From: Brachyspira catarrhinii
GTDB taxonomy: Bacteria; Spirochaetota; Brachyspiria; Brachyspirales; Brachyspiraceae
Assembly (NCBI RefSeq): GCF_005518285.1
Contig: NZ_SJDU01000098.1
Location: 1 to 6,877, forward strand
Direction: 5' to 3'
DNA length: 6,877 nt
Part shown: positions 1 through 6,841 of the stretch, in pieces
Numbering within the stretch: the first letter of the stretch is position 1
How the letters are laid out: every line of letters begins with the position of its first letter
Made by a program: the position numbers and the translations under genes
The notes under the pieces: model-generated
Told to the model about the DNA's origin: nothing
What the model saw: the letters and a program-made list of their open reading frames with translations, nothing else
Databases searched by the model: none

Positions 1-2
1 AT

Positions 3-272
3 GTTATTTGGTTTAACGAAAGAATGTTTCCGTCAATGGTTTTTGAAGTTGAAAATTCAACCGATTTTAGAGACGCTTTTATTAAATTTATGGAATTAAT
101 TGATTTTCAAACTCAATTTTCTTGTGTCGCTCCGCTTGAAAGAAAAAGTAAATTTGATAAAGAAATTGTAAAAAACGCTTTTAGTCCAATTCGCAACAGA
201 GTTAAATTTTATTCATACGAAGAAGTTGAAAGCGATTATAGAATAAGTCTACAAAAATATAATATATTTTAA
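3..272 (+). CDS. C-terminal fragment of a PD-(D/E)XK nuclease-like protein (5' end outside window)
   Basis: The frame is open from the first bases of the window to the TAA at 270-272. It reads V-I-W-F-N-E-R before the first ATG at 24, so the ATG is probably internal and this is the last ~90 residues of a longer protein. Seen: a hydrophobic strand with IWFNER, then FEVENSTDF, then an alternating strand ending VAPLERKSKF, then RVKFYSYEEVESDY. From family knowledge, the pattern 'xWF...P..FEVE.ST....L.+..eL.DF......VAp' occurs at the C-terminus of restriction-endonuclease-like proteins, where the E-V-E strand supplies PD-(D/E)XK acidic residues. Its position 39 bases upstream of a restriction endonuclease, in the same orientation, supports membership of the same restriction-modification island and probably the same transcript. 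The upstream half, with any specificity domain, cannot be seen. The superfamily call is moderate; the exact family is unknown. It could also be a repair or defence nuclease domain unrelated to the endonuclease next to it. Confidence 0.6.
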   Translation, partial: VIWFNERMFPSMVFEVENSTDFRDAFIKFMELIDFQTQFSCVAPLERKSKFDKEIVKNAFSPIRNRVKFYSYEEVESDYRISLQKYNIF

Positions 273-311
273 AAATTAAAGAATGTAAATTTTAATAAAA
301 AAATCGTCATT

Positions 312-1913
312 TTGGAATGTCTTAATAAATTTAACGGTTTGATTTTCGATTCAAAAAATTCAAGGCTATATTTTGAGGAACTTGTAAAAAATGGCATCTA
401 CAAATTAAGCAATATTCCGTCTACAATTAACGAAAAACTTATAAACGATGATATTTTAAGCGATTTGGAATTTGAAGAACTTTTAAAATTAAATCCTCAA
501 ATTTCAAGCGAAGAGAAAATAAATTTTAGAATTAGAACGCAATTAAAAGCTTTAGAATCTCAAGGTTTTCTAATTTTTTCAGGCGATAAAAATAAACCGA
601 TTATAACAATGACAAATCTTGCTTTCGAGCTTATGAGTAGAAAATCTTATATTACCGATATTTATTCTAAAATTATGATAGGGTTGCATTCTGGTAATCC
701 TGCAAGAAAATCTACTCTTAATAAAGCGAGAGTATTTTTGAACACAATTTTTGTAATCGATTCGCTTAAAAAAGAATGGGAAAAATTAGGAAACGAAGCC
801 AAAGGAATTTTAAAATACGAATTTAAAAGTTTTGTTCTGGGAATGAAAGATTACGATTATAAAAAATGCGTCCAAGATATTTTAGAATATAGAAAAAATT
901 ACGGATTAAAAGAAAACGAAAAATATATAAGCGATTATTTATTTAACAAATTGGGTTTGAAGAAAATAAAATACGACAGTCTAAACGATTATGCGGACGA
1001 AGTTTTTAGAAAATTTGAAATGACGGGACTTTTAATTGCAAGAGGAAAATTTAAACATATTTATTATGATTTTTCTAATTTCAATTCTAAAAAAATCGAA
1101 TCGTTATTAAACGCTTATAAAAACTATGATTTTAAAGAATTTTCCAATATTGAAGAATATATAAATTTTTTAGACAATATTAAATTGCCCTGGCTTGATA
1201 ACAATGAAATAAGAAAAGAAGTTATTAAACAAAAAGCGAAAAGCCTCGATATTGTTCTTAAAGATTCCGATTTTGAAAACTTGAATATTTTGGAAGAATC
1301 GCTCAATCAAAAATTTTACAATAAGGCTCTTCAATCGGCTATTTTACAAAGCGATATAAAAGAACTTTTGGAAGAGTTAAAAATTTTGGCTTCTTTATCA
1401 AATGCAAAATCTAAATACGATATACCCGAACCTTTGCGTTTGGAATATTTGCTCGCTTTGATTTTAGGCAAGAAATACGGAATCGCAAAACTTTATTCAA
1501 ATCTTATTTATAATGAAAACGGTATTCCTCTATCATACGCTCCCGCAGGCAAAATAGATTTGGAATATAACGATTTTCTTTTTGAAGCTACAATGATAAA
1601 AAATAGAAATCAGCAATTAAACAGCGAAACTACAAGCATAGCGAGACACATGAAAGAAAGTCAAGATAAAAGGCGAGAATATTTAAGGACTATCTTAATC
1701 GCTCCTTATATTCATTGGGATGTAGCGTTGTTTTTTAAATTTTGCACTAAAGAATTTGAAAGTAAAATTGCTCCGATTACGATTGCCAAATTTATAGAAT
1801 TGATAGAAAAATCTCCTAATTTTAACGATTTCCAAATAAATTTTGACAAGTTTGTTAATCGACTTCTTAATGAGAAAACTCAAAATTATATTGATTCAAT
1901 AAATTTCAATTAA
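312..1913 (+). CDS. Type IIS restriction endonuclease, AlwI / N.BspD6I family
   Basis: Cuts DNA beside a short asymmetric recognition site as the nuclease of a restriction-modification system. Over its length it resembles the nicking endonuclease N.BstNBI/BspD6I, from memory: a 'VLxxFxG' N-terminus, a winged-helix-rich DNA-recognition half, then a C-terminal PD-(D/E)XK nuclease domain. Seen: E378 in PLRLEYLLAL, D416 in AGKIDLE, E425 in FEAT and E439 in NSETTSIARH. These match the four acidic active-site residues reported for N.BspD6I (E418, D456, E469, E482), and the first pair has the same 38-residue spacing. At 533 residues it is shorter than the ~604-residue nickase, mainly at the C-terminus. 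Whether it nicks or cuts both strands, and its target site, cannot be read from the sequence; family members recognise GGATC or GAGTC. The start is doubtful: TTG at 312 has no Shine-Dalgarno, the next in-frame ATG is ~100 codons later, and the open frame continues back to 273 with family-like residues (NKKIVI) before the TTG. It lies 39 bases after the preceding frame. No cognate methyltransferase is in the window. Confidence 0.85.
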   Translation: MECLNKFNGLIFDSKNSRLYFEELVKNGIYKLSNIPSTINEKLINDDILSDLEFEELLKLNPQISSEEKINFRIRTQLKALESQGFLIFSGDKNKPIITMTNLAFELMSRKSYITDIYSKIMIGLHSGNPARKSTLNKARVFLNTIFVIDSLKKEWEKLGNEAKGILKYEFKSFVLGMKDYDYKKCVQDILEYRKNYGLKENEKYISDYLFNKLGLKKIKYDSLNDYADEVFRKFEMTGLLIARGKFKHIYYDFSNFNSKKIESLLNAYKNYDFKEFSNIEEYINFLDNIKLPWLDNNEIRKEVIKQKAKSLDIVLKDSDFENLNILEESLNQKFYNKALQSAILQSDIKELLEELKILASLSNAKSKYDIPEPLRLEYLLALILGKKYGIAKLYSNLIYNENGIPLSYAPAGKIDLEYNDFLFEATMIKNRNQQLNSETTSIARHMKESQDKRREYLRTILIAPYIHWDVALFFKFCTKEFESKIAPITIAKFIELIEKSPNFNDFQINFDKFVNRLLNEKTQNYIDSINFN

Positions 1914-1922
1914 ATTAAATAA

Positions 1923-3035
1923 TTATTTTTTATTAGGCAAATGTTTTATTATCTGCGTGTCCAACAAAACTGCTCTGCTCGAATTATCATAACCTAAAAT
2001 TTTCGCGTAAACTTCAATATGGCTTCTGTTTTCTAAAGAAATATTTTGATTAAATATCAAATCGGCTACTCCCAAAATGTCTTTTCCATTATTGTCATAA
2101 ATTAAAAGTCTCGCTTTATTTTTTTGAACGCCGTAAATATTAGTTTGCGAAATTCCGCTGACATCCGCTTTCCATTTTATATATCCGCCTTCGTATAATC
2201 CGTGATTTTGAACTACCGTTAAATAGTCGGGGCTTTCTTTGAATATATTATAATCGGGCGCTATGATGAAATTTTTTAAAACTCTAAATCTTTCTTTTAA
2301 GTATTCGTTTATGTCGCTTTCCAACGCTCCGTTTATTATCATAACCGCTTCGTTTACCGATGCGCTCCTCATATTTTTTTTTGCTTTATCGAACATCTCG
2401 GCTACTTCTCTAGGCGAATATGTCGGACTTTTTGCGCTCTCTGGAATTCTGCCTTCTTCCAAACCTTCGAACAAATAAACATTTTCAAGTTTTTCTCTCA
2501 ATTCTTTTTGTTCTCTGTCGAGCAAAACATATTTAATCATAGGATAAACTCTCTCTATAATCAAATAAGAACCTAAAGACAAAATAAAAACTATTGGAAT
2601 AATAGCTAAAAATTTGAATATTGAAATTTCTTTTTTTCCAAGCAAATAAGGGCGAGGTTTAATTTCGTTTCCTTTCGCGTTATTCGTCAAAAATCTTATT
2701 CTCTCGATATTGTCCGAAGCTATTTTATTGTCGGGAGATAAATCGAGTATTCTAAAATATTCTCTTAAAGCGTTTTCTCTATGTCCGTTGTATAAACTAA
2801 TATAACCTTTCGCTAAAGTGGCGTTAATGCAAAAACTATCTTCTCTCAAAGCCTTTCTCGATACTTCTTCCGCAGCCGAAAAATCTTTCAAAAAGATATT
2901 CGCAAAAGCGAGCATGGAAAGAGCTTCCGCGTTATGATTCAATTTGCTTGCATTGTTTAAAAGATAATCTTTCGCTTTTTTGTATTTTTTTCTTTTAATC
3001 AATTTATAAGCGTTGGAAGATATATTATTCTTCAT
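1923..3035 (-). CDS. TPR-repeat protein with one transmembrane helix
   Basis: A 370-residue protein of unknown specific function, probably an inner-membrane scaffold. Residues 1-120 are helical with TPR-like periodicity: YKKAKDYLLNNASKLNHNAEA, then SMLAFANIFLKDFSAAEEVSRKAL, then TLAKGYISLYNGHRENALREYFRILDLSPDN, the last two being good TPR units. A basic stretch (LLGKKE) leads into one hydrophobic helix at about 139-160 (FKFLAIIPIVFILSLGSYLII). Residues 161-370 follow: a charged helical linker with a coiled-coil feel (REQKELREKLENVY), then a region that looks beta-rich near the end. By the positive-inside rule the TPR part is cytoplasmic and the C-terminal part periplasmic. There is no signal peptide or lipobox. 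The ATG at 3033-3035 is preceded by AGGA on the coding strand, 10 bases away. It converges with the endonuclease and diverges from the reductase, so it is likely monocistronic. Candidate operator dyads lie directly upstream of its Shine-Dalgarno. I do not recognise a named family beyond TPR. Confidence 0.8.
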   Translation of the reverse strand: MKNNISSNAYKLIKRKKYKKAKDYLLNNASKLNHNAEALSMLAFANIFLKDFSAAEEVSRKALREDSFCINATLAKGYISLYNGHRENALREYFRILDLSPDNKIASDNIERIRFLTNNAKGNEIKPRPYLLGKKEISIFKFLAIIPIVFILSLGSYLIIERVYPMIKYVLLDREQKELREKLENVYLFEGLEEGRIPESAKSPTYSPREVAEMFDKAKKNMRSASVNEAVMIINGALESDINEYLKERFRVLKNFIIAPDYNIFKESPDYLTVVQNHGLYEGGYIKWKADVSGISQTNIYGVQKNKARLLIYDNNGKDILGVADLIFNQNISLENRSHIEVYAKILGYDNSSRAVLLDTQIIKHLPNKK

Positions 3036-3045
3036 TAAAAAACAG

Positions 3046-3049
3046 TCCT
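3046..3049 (-). promoter_or_regulatory. Shine-Dalgarno of the TPR gene
   Basis: The minus strand reads TAGGACTG here, with AGGA 10 bases before the ATG at 3035. It supports that start codon. Confidence 0.6.
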
Positions 3050-3056
3050 ATATTTT

Positions 3057-3075
3057 GTTAACATACTATGTTTAC
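3057..3075. promoter_or_regulatory. 19-bp near-perfect palindrome, candidate repressor operator
   Basis: GTTAACATA-C-TATGTTTAC: nine-base arms around a single central C at 3066, with one mismatched pair. It begins 8 bases upstream of the TPR gene's Shine-Dalgarno, so a bound protein would block transcription through that leader. Length and symmetry resemble operators of dimeric helix-turn-helix repressors such as TetR-family proteins (inference). No regulator gene lies in the window. Confidence 0.5.
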
Positions 3076-3100
3076 ATAATATTATCGGTATTATGATAAC
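3070..3100. promoter_or_regulatory. Second, overlapping dyad with the same half-site
   Basis: Arms at 3070-3081 (GTTTACATAATA) and 3089-3100 (TATTATGATAAC) pair at 10 of 12 positions across a 7-base spacer. The inner seven bases of each arm are perfect (CATAATA / TATTATG). The half-site GTTNNCATA is the same as in the palindrome at 3057-3075, which it overlaps by six bases. The two centres are 19 bp apart, about two helical turns, as expected for cooperative binding on one face of DNA. Function is inferred. Confidence 0.4.
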
Positions 3101-3162
3101 TTATATTAGAGATTTTTTGAAGTCGGTTTTATTTGTCTTAAATTCGCTTCGATTAGTCAATA

Positions 3163-3191
3163 TTGATAAAAAAGAAAATTAACTATATAAT
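3163..3191 (+). promoter_or_regulatory. Sigma70-type promoter for the reductase/ferredoxin operon
   Basis: -35 TTGATA at 3163-3168, a 17-bp spacer, then a perfect -10 TATAAT at 3186-3191. Transcription would start near 3198, giving a ~22-base leader before the ATG at 3220. AT-rich DNA makes chance -10 matches common, but the ideal spacing and the position directly upstream of the gene support it. Confidence 0.65.
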
Positions 3192-3209
3192 ATTAAATTA
3201 AAAATGTGT

Positions 3210-3213
3210 AGGA
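3210..3213 (+). promoter_or_regulatory. Shine-Dalgarno of the SDR gene
   Basis: AGGA, inside GTAGGAAT, 6 bases before the ATG at 3220. It fixes that start. Confidence 0.65.
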
Positions 3214-3219
3214 ATTAGA

Positions 3220-4764
3220 ATGAATTATAAAATAGCATTAACGGGTTCAACGGGAAATATGGGCGTTGAAACTTTAAGGCAGTTAATGGAACTTGAAAAT
3301 GTAGAGATTATAAAAGTTTTAATAAGAAAAGAAAGCCTTTGGAAAGCTAAAAAATTAAAAAGAAAATACAAAAATAAAATTGAAATAATCGTTGGAGATA
3401 TTGCAAACAAAAAAGACTGTGAAAAATTAATAGAAGACACAAATTATATTTTGAATCTTGCCGCGCTTATTCCTCCTAAATCGGATAAATTCCCCGAACT
3501 CAATTATAGAGTAAATTTTTTGGGAACTAAAAATATAGTCGATTCTATTTTGGAAACGGAAGAAACTAAAAAACCGAAATTGATTCATATATCGACAGTC
3601 GCTTTATACGGAAACAGAACGGAAAAGAATCCTTGGGCGAGAGTCGGCGACCCTCTGATAATAAATAATTACGATTTATATTCCTATTACAAACTTAAAG
3701 CGGAAAGATATGTTTTGGAATCTTCGCTGAAAAATCGAGCTATAATAAGACAGACGGCTATGCTCCATAACAGAATGCTTACCGACAATATGAGCGATGG
3801 TTTGATGTTTCACACTTGCTACAATTCGCCTTTGGAATGGATTACGGCAAGAGACAGCGGATTTTTAATGAAAAGAATAATCGAAGAGGATACGAAAAAT
3901 AAACTTGACGATTCTTTTTGGAGCGGAATTTTTAATTTGGGGAGCAAAGCGGAAAACAGAATCACGGGCTATGATGTTTTTAACGAAGGTTTTAAATTAA
4001 TCGGCGGAAACGGTAAAAAATATATGCAGCCGAATTGGAACGCCACTCGCAACTTTCATGGTGTTTGGTATTATGACGGAGACAAATTGGAAAAATTATT
4101 TAACTATCAAAACGAATCTATAAACGATTATTGGAGAGAAATTGCTAAAAGACATTGGTATTATTCCCTTGCAAAAATCGTTCCGTCAAAATTAATCAAA
4201 ATTTTTGCAATCGAAAGACTTTTATTCGATTCTAATTCGCCTCGTTATTGGAATAAAAATAAAGAATTGGGAAAAATTATTTCGGCGTTCGGAAGCGAAG
4301 AAAATTATAAAAAACTTCCTAAAAAATGGAAAAAATTTAATTTGCTTATAGAAAATAAAGATAGCGAAGGAAATTATATAAATTACGAAGAATTAAAAAA
4401 TACAGAAAAAGCGAAATTATTAAGTCACGGCTACGATGAAAATAAAAAGGAAATAAATATTGAAGATTTGAAAATGGCGGCGGAGTTTAGAGGCGGAAAA
4501 CTTTTAAGCGAAAAAATGGAAAATTTGGAAACGAAATTATTATGGGAATGCTCAGAAGGACATAAATTTGAAGCGAAACCAATAACGATAATGAAAGCGG
4601 GACATTGGTGCGAGGAATGTTTTGAAAATCATACTTGGAGCTTCGACAATCTTGCAAAGAAAAGTCCTTTCTACGCTCAAGTCTATTACGATTCGCATGA
4701 CAAAAACGAAAATATGATTTATTATTTCGATAAAGACTTTAAGGCTTGTTATAAAAAGTTTTAG
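3220..4764 (+). CDS. NAD(P)-dependent epimerase/reductase (extended SDR) with C-terminal zinc-binding-like extension
   Basis: A predicted cytoplasmic NAD(P)H oxidoreductase of unknown substrate, 514 residues. Residues 1 to ~300 are an extended short-chain dehydrogenase: Rossmann nucleotide loop TGSTGNMG (8-15), acidic GDI (59-61), NLAA (79-82), a strand ending HISTVALYG with the catalytic Ser/Thr at 125-126, and the YxxxK pair Y154/K158 in YSYYKLKAE. R36 at the end of the second strand (IRKES) hints at NADP preference. Typical extended SDRs are ~300-350 residues; here ~200 more follow. These include a charged helical part (310-430) and a module with W442, C444, H448, C464 and C467 (C-x3-H-x15-C-x2-C), which resembles small treble-clef or zinc-ribbon modules of the 'WxCxxGHxF...WCxxC' type. 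The tail PFYAQVYYDSHDKNENMIYYF looks structured. The next gene is 45 bases downstream and encodes a flavodoxin-ferredoxin protein, probably co-transcribed, suggesting a shared redox step. The SDR call is firm; zinc binding is likely but inferred. Confidence 0.85.
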   Translation: MNYKIALTGSTGNMGVETLRQLMELENVEIIKVLIRKESLWKAKKLKRKYKNKIEIIVGDIANKKDCEKLIEDTNYILNLAALIPPKSDKFPELNYRVNFLGTKNIVDSILETEETKKPKLIHISTVALYGNRTEKNPWARVGDPLIINNYDLYSYYKLKAERYVLESSLKNRAIIRQTAMLHNRMLTDNMSDGLMFHTCYNSPLEWITARDSGFLMKRIIEEDTKNKLDDSFWSGIFNLGSKAENRITGYDVFNEGFKLIGGNGKKYMQPNWNATRNFHGVWYYDGDKLEKLFNYQNESINDYWREIAKRHWYYSLAKIVPSKLIKIFAIERLLFDSNSPRYWNKNKELGKIISAFGSEENYKKLPKKWKKFNLLIENKDSEGNYINYEELKNTEKAKLLSHGYDENKKEINIEDLKMAAEFRGGKLLSEKMENLETKLLWECSEGHKFEAKPITIMKAGHWCEECFENHTWSFDNLAKKSPFYAQVYYDSHDKNENMIYYFDKDFKACYKKF

Positions 4765-4795
4765 AAAAAGAATTTTAAAAAATTAAAGAAAATAA

Positions 4796-4800
4796 AAAGG
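4796..4800 (+). promoter_or_regulatory. Shine-Dalgarno of the flavodoxin-ferredoxin gene
   Basis: AAAGG ends 9 bases before the ATG at 4810. No promoter or terminator stands out in the 45-base gap after the preceding stop, which favours one transcript with the SDR gene. Confidence 0.55.
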
Positions 4801-4809
4801 TTTAATTAA

Positions 4810-5685
4810 ATGAATAAAAACGCGATAATATATTGGTTTTCGGGAACGGGAAATACCGAAAAAGTTGTAAAAGAATATAAGAAAAATTTTGAAGAAAATA
4901 AAATTGAAACTTTGCTTTATAAAATAACCGATAATTTTGAAGATATGCCAAATCCCGAAAATTTCGATTATGTGGGAATCGCTTATCCGATTCATGGATT
5001 CAACGCTCCGTATCCAGTTTTTAATCTTATAAAATTATTTCCAAAAACTAAAAACAAAAAAATATTTATAATAAAAACTTCGGGCGAGCCTCTAACTATA
5101 AATAATATTTCTTCCGAGCCTTTGATGGCGAGATTGAAACCGAAAGGATACATTCTCGTAAACGAATATCATTATATTATGCCCTATAATATGATATTTA
5201 GACATACGGACGAAACTGCGGCAAAAATGTGGAAAACGGCAAAATCTTTATGTTCTATAGAGGCTAAAGAAGTTTTGGAAGGACGCAAACATTTATTAAA
5301 AAAATTTCCTTTCGGCAGACTCATAGCTTTTCTATTTAGAATCGAGCATCCCGCGATGAAAATCAACGGAAAACTTTTTAAAGTGAAAAATATTTGCATT
5401 CATTGTAATTTATGCGTTAAGAAATGCCCCGTGAATAATATTTATAACGATGAAAATAATAATATCAGATTCAAAGATAAATGCGTCATGTGTTCGAGTT
5501 GCGCTTTCAGATGTCCCGTTAATGCGATTAATATCGGAATACTCACGGGCTGGAAAGTTAACGGTCCTTATAATTTTGAAAATCCGCAAATTGGAATAAA
5601 GAGCAAGCATGAGAATTATTGCAAGAAAGCTTACGAGAGATATTTTGAAAGAGCGAATAGTAAGATAAACGAGATTTCAAATTAA
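4810..5685 (+). CDS. Flavodoxin-ferredoxin fusion protein (EFR1 family)
   Basis: A soluble electron carrier in which an FMN domain and two iron-sulfur clusters sit in one chain of 291 residues. The N-terminal half is flavodoxin-like: the FMN phosphate loop SGTGNTE at 11-17, then YPIHGFNAP at 59-67 and KTSGEP at 89-94 in the positions of the two isoalloxazine-contacting loops. A helical linker follows (~130-190). The C-terminal half has two complete [4Fe-4S] motifs: C196-x2-C199-x2-C202-x3-C206-P and C225-x2-C228-x2-C231-x3-C235-P. All eight cysteines are present, so both clusters should assemble in the usual crossed arrangement. There is no signal peptide or membrane segment. This layout matches proteins commonly annotated as EFR1 family ferredoxins in anaerobes. 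It most likely passes low-potential electrons to or from the SDR enzyme encoded just upstream (inference from context). The physiological partner and substrate are unknown. The start is supported by AAAGG 9 bases upstream. Confidence 0.88.
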   Translation: MNKNAIIYWFSGTGNTEKVVKEYKKNFEENKIETLLYKITDNFEDMPNPENFDYVGIAYPIHGFNAPYPVFNLIKLFPKTKNKKIFIIKTSGEPLTINNISSEPLMARLKPKGYILVNEYHYIMPYNMIFRHTDETAAKMWKTAKSLCSIEAKEVLEGRKHLLKKFPFGRLIAFLFRIEHPAMKINGKLFKVKNICIHCNLCVKKCPVNNIYNDENNNIRFKDKCVMCSSCAFRCPVNAINIGILTGWKVNGPYNFENPQIGIKSKHENYCKKAYERYFERANSKINEISN

Positions 5686-5758
5686 AGATTATTACAAATT
5701 TAATAGGTAGAACGCTACGAGCGGGCAGATGCTAAAAGAACATATTAAAGGAAATGAA

Positions 5759-6841
5759 TCAAATATATTTGCCAATATATTCTTCGGTAAGTTCAAAATT
5801 TTTATCTTCCGAATTATCTTTTTTGTCGGAAGAAGGCAAATCATACATAGCGTCAAGCATAACCCTTTCAAATAACGCTCTCAAACCTCGCACTCCAGTT
5901 TTTTCTTCCATCGCTTTTTTGACTATTATTTTTAAAACTTTATCGTCTATATTTAAATTTATATTGTCGTATTCGAATAATTTTTTATATTGTTTTGTAA
6001 GAGAATTTTTAGGCTCTTTAAGTATTCTTAATAATTCTTCTTCTTTAAGCTCTTCCAAAGTGGCTATAACGGGAAGCCTGCCTATAAGTTCGGGTATGAG
6101 TCCGTATTTAACCAAATCTTCTGTAGTTATATTTTTCATTATCTCGTCATAATTAAGATTTTCCATAGAGTTTACTTCCGCCGCAAATCCGAGTCCTTTT
6201 TTTGAAGTTCTTTCTGCTATGGATTTTTCTATATCTATAAAAGCTCCTCCGCATATAAACAAAATATTGGAAGTGTCTATTTCCAAATTGCTTTGATGAG
6301 GATGTTTTCTTCCGCCTTGAGGAGGCACGCTCGCTAAAGTTCCTTCGATTATTTTTAGTAAAGCCTGCTGAACTCCTTCGCCCGACACATCGCGAGTAAT
6401 AGAACGAGATTCTCCTTTGCGCGAGATTTTGTCTATTTCATCGATATATATTATTCCTTTTTCCGCCAGTTTTATATCTCCGTCCGCGTTTTGTATTAAT
6501 CGCAACAAAATATTTTCGACATCGTCTCCCACATATCCCGCTTCCGTCACGGTTGTGGCGTCCGCTATCGCGAAAGGAACATTCAAAGCTTTAGCCAAAG
6601 TTCTTGCGAGCAAAGTTTTTCCGCTTCCAGTAGGTCCGATTAAAAGAACATTCGATTTTTCGATTTCCACATCGTTTTTATCGTCTTTATTTTGAGTTAT
6701 TCTTTTATAATGATTATAAACCGAAACGGATAAAACTTTTTTCGCGTAATCCTGCCCAATAACATATTGGTCTAACATGCTTTTTATTTCTTTCGGAGGC
6801 AAAACTTTAATATCGTATTTCGCTTCGGTTTTATTTTTCAA
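5759..6841 (-). CDS. clpX: ATP-dependent Clp protease ATP-binding subunit ClpX (N-terminus beyond the window)
   Basis: Hexameric AAA+ unfoldase that feeds tagged proteins into ClpP. Counting from the TTG at 6841, the 360 visible residues hold: the family opening [22 protein letters not shown] (14-35), Walker A GPTGSGKT (69-76), pore loop GYVG (101-104), Walker B IIYIDE (129-134), the RKH loop (177-179), the ClpP-docking tripeptide as LGF (216-218), arginine-finger region PELIGRLPV (249-257, R254) and sensor-2 GVRGLR (315-320). The ATPase is thus intact. ClpX is usually ~410-425 residues, starting with a four-cysteine zinc finger of ~60 residues; none is present here. The TTG has no Shine-Dalgarno, so it is probably not the real start and the gene should continue past the window edge. 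Upstream in frame a stop occurs at 6866-6868, but only because the last 56 bases are a 28-bp tandem duplication that shifts frame. The 3' end converges on the ferredoxin gene, 73 bases away. Confidence 0.95.
   Translation of the reverse strand: MKNKTEAKYDIKVLPPKEIKSMLDQYVIGQDYAKKVLSVSVYNHYKRITQNKDDKNDVEIEKSNVLLIGPTGSGKTLLARTLAKALNVPFAIADATTVTEAGYVGDDVENILLRLIQNADGDIKLAEKGIIYIDEIDKISRKGESRSITRDVSGEGVQQALLKIIEGTLASVPPQGGRKHPHQSNLEIDTSNILFICGGAFIDIEKSIAERTSKKGLGFAAEVNSMENLNYDEIMKNITTEDLVKYGLIPELIGRLPVIATLEELKEEELLRILKEPKNSLTKQYKKLFEYDNINLNIDDKVLKIIVKKAMEEKTGVRGLRALFERVMLDAMYDLPSSDKKDNSEDKNFELTEEYIGKYI

Noticed and set aside
1885..1940. Possible shared bidirectional terminator between the endonuclease and TPR genes (ATTGA-T-TCAAT at 1890-1900, T-run near 1924-1931)
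   Set aside because: The dyad is five AT-rich pairs with a one-base loop, lies inside coding sequence and is not joined to the T-run. AT-only symmetry is expected by chance here.
2263..2478. Plus-strand open frame of 71 codons with a hydrophobic translation
   Set aside because: It is antisense to the TPR gene, and its hydrophobicity mirrors the charged helices of the real protein. It has no supporting promoter or Shine-Dalgarno.
3055..3082. Weak + strand promoter TTGTTA-16-TAATAT overlapping the operator-like dyads
   Set aside because: Only four of six bases match in each box and AT-rich DNA yields many such matches. The promoter at 3163-3191 is much better and closer to the gene.
3050..3120. 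Promoter for the TPR gene on the minus strand
   Set aside because: Several -10-like hexamers exist (TATTAT, TATAAG) but none has a credible -35 at 16-18 bp, so I could not choose one.
5686..5758. Possible terminator or RNA remnant between the ferredoxin gene and clpX; a GC-richer patch at 5711-5733 has a short CGCT/AGCG stem
   Set aside because: The stem is only four base pairs with a three-base loop and no T-run follows on either strand. It is not recognisable as a tRNA, attachment site or intrinsic terminator.
5754..6152. Open frame of 132 codons on the + strand antisense to clpX
   Set aside because: It lies wholly opposite conserved clpX codons and its serine/phenylalanine-rich translation is typical of an antisense shadow. 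It has no family motif.
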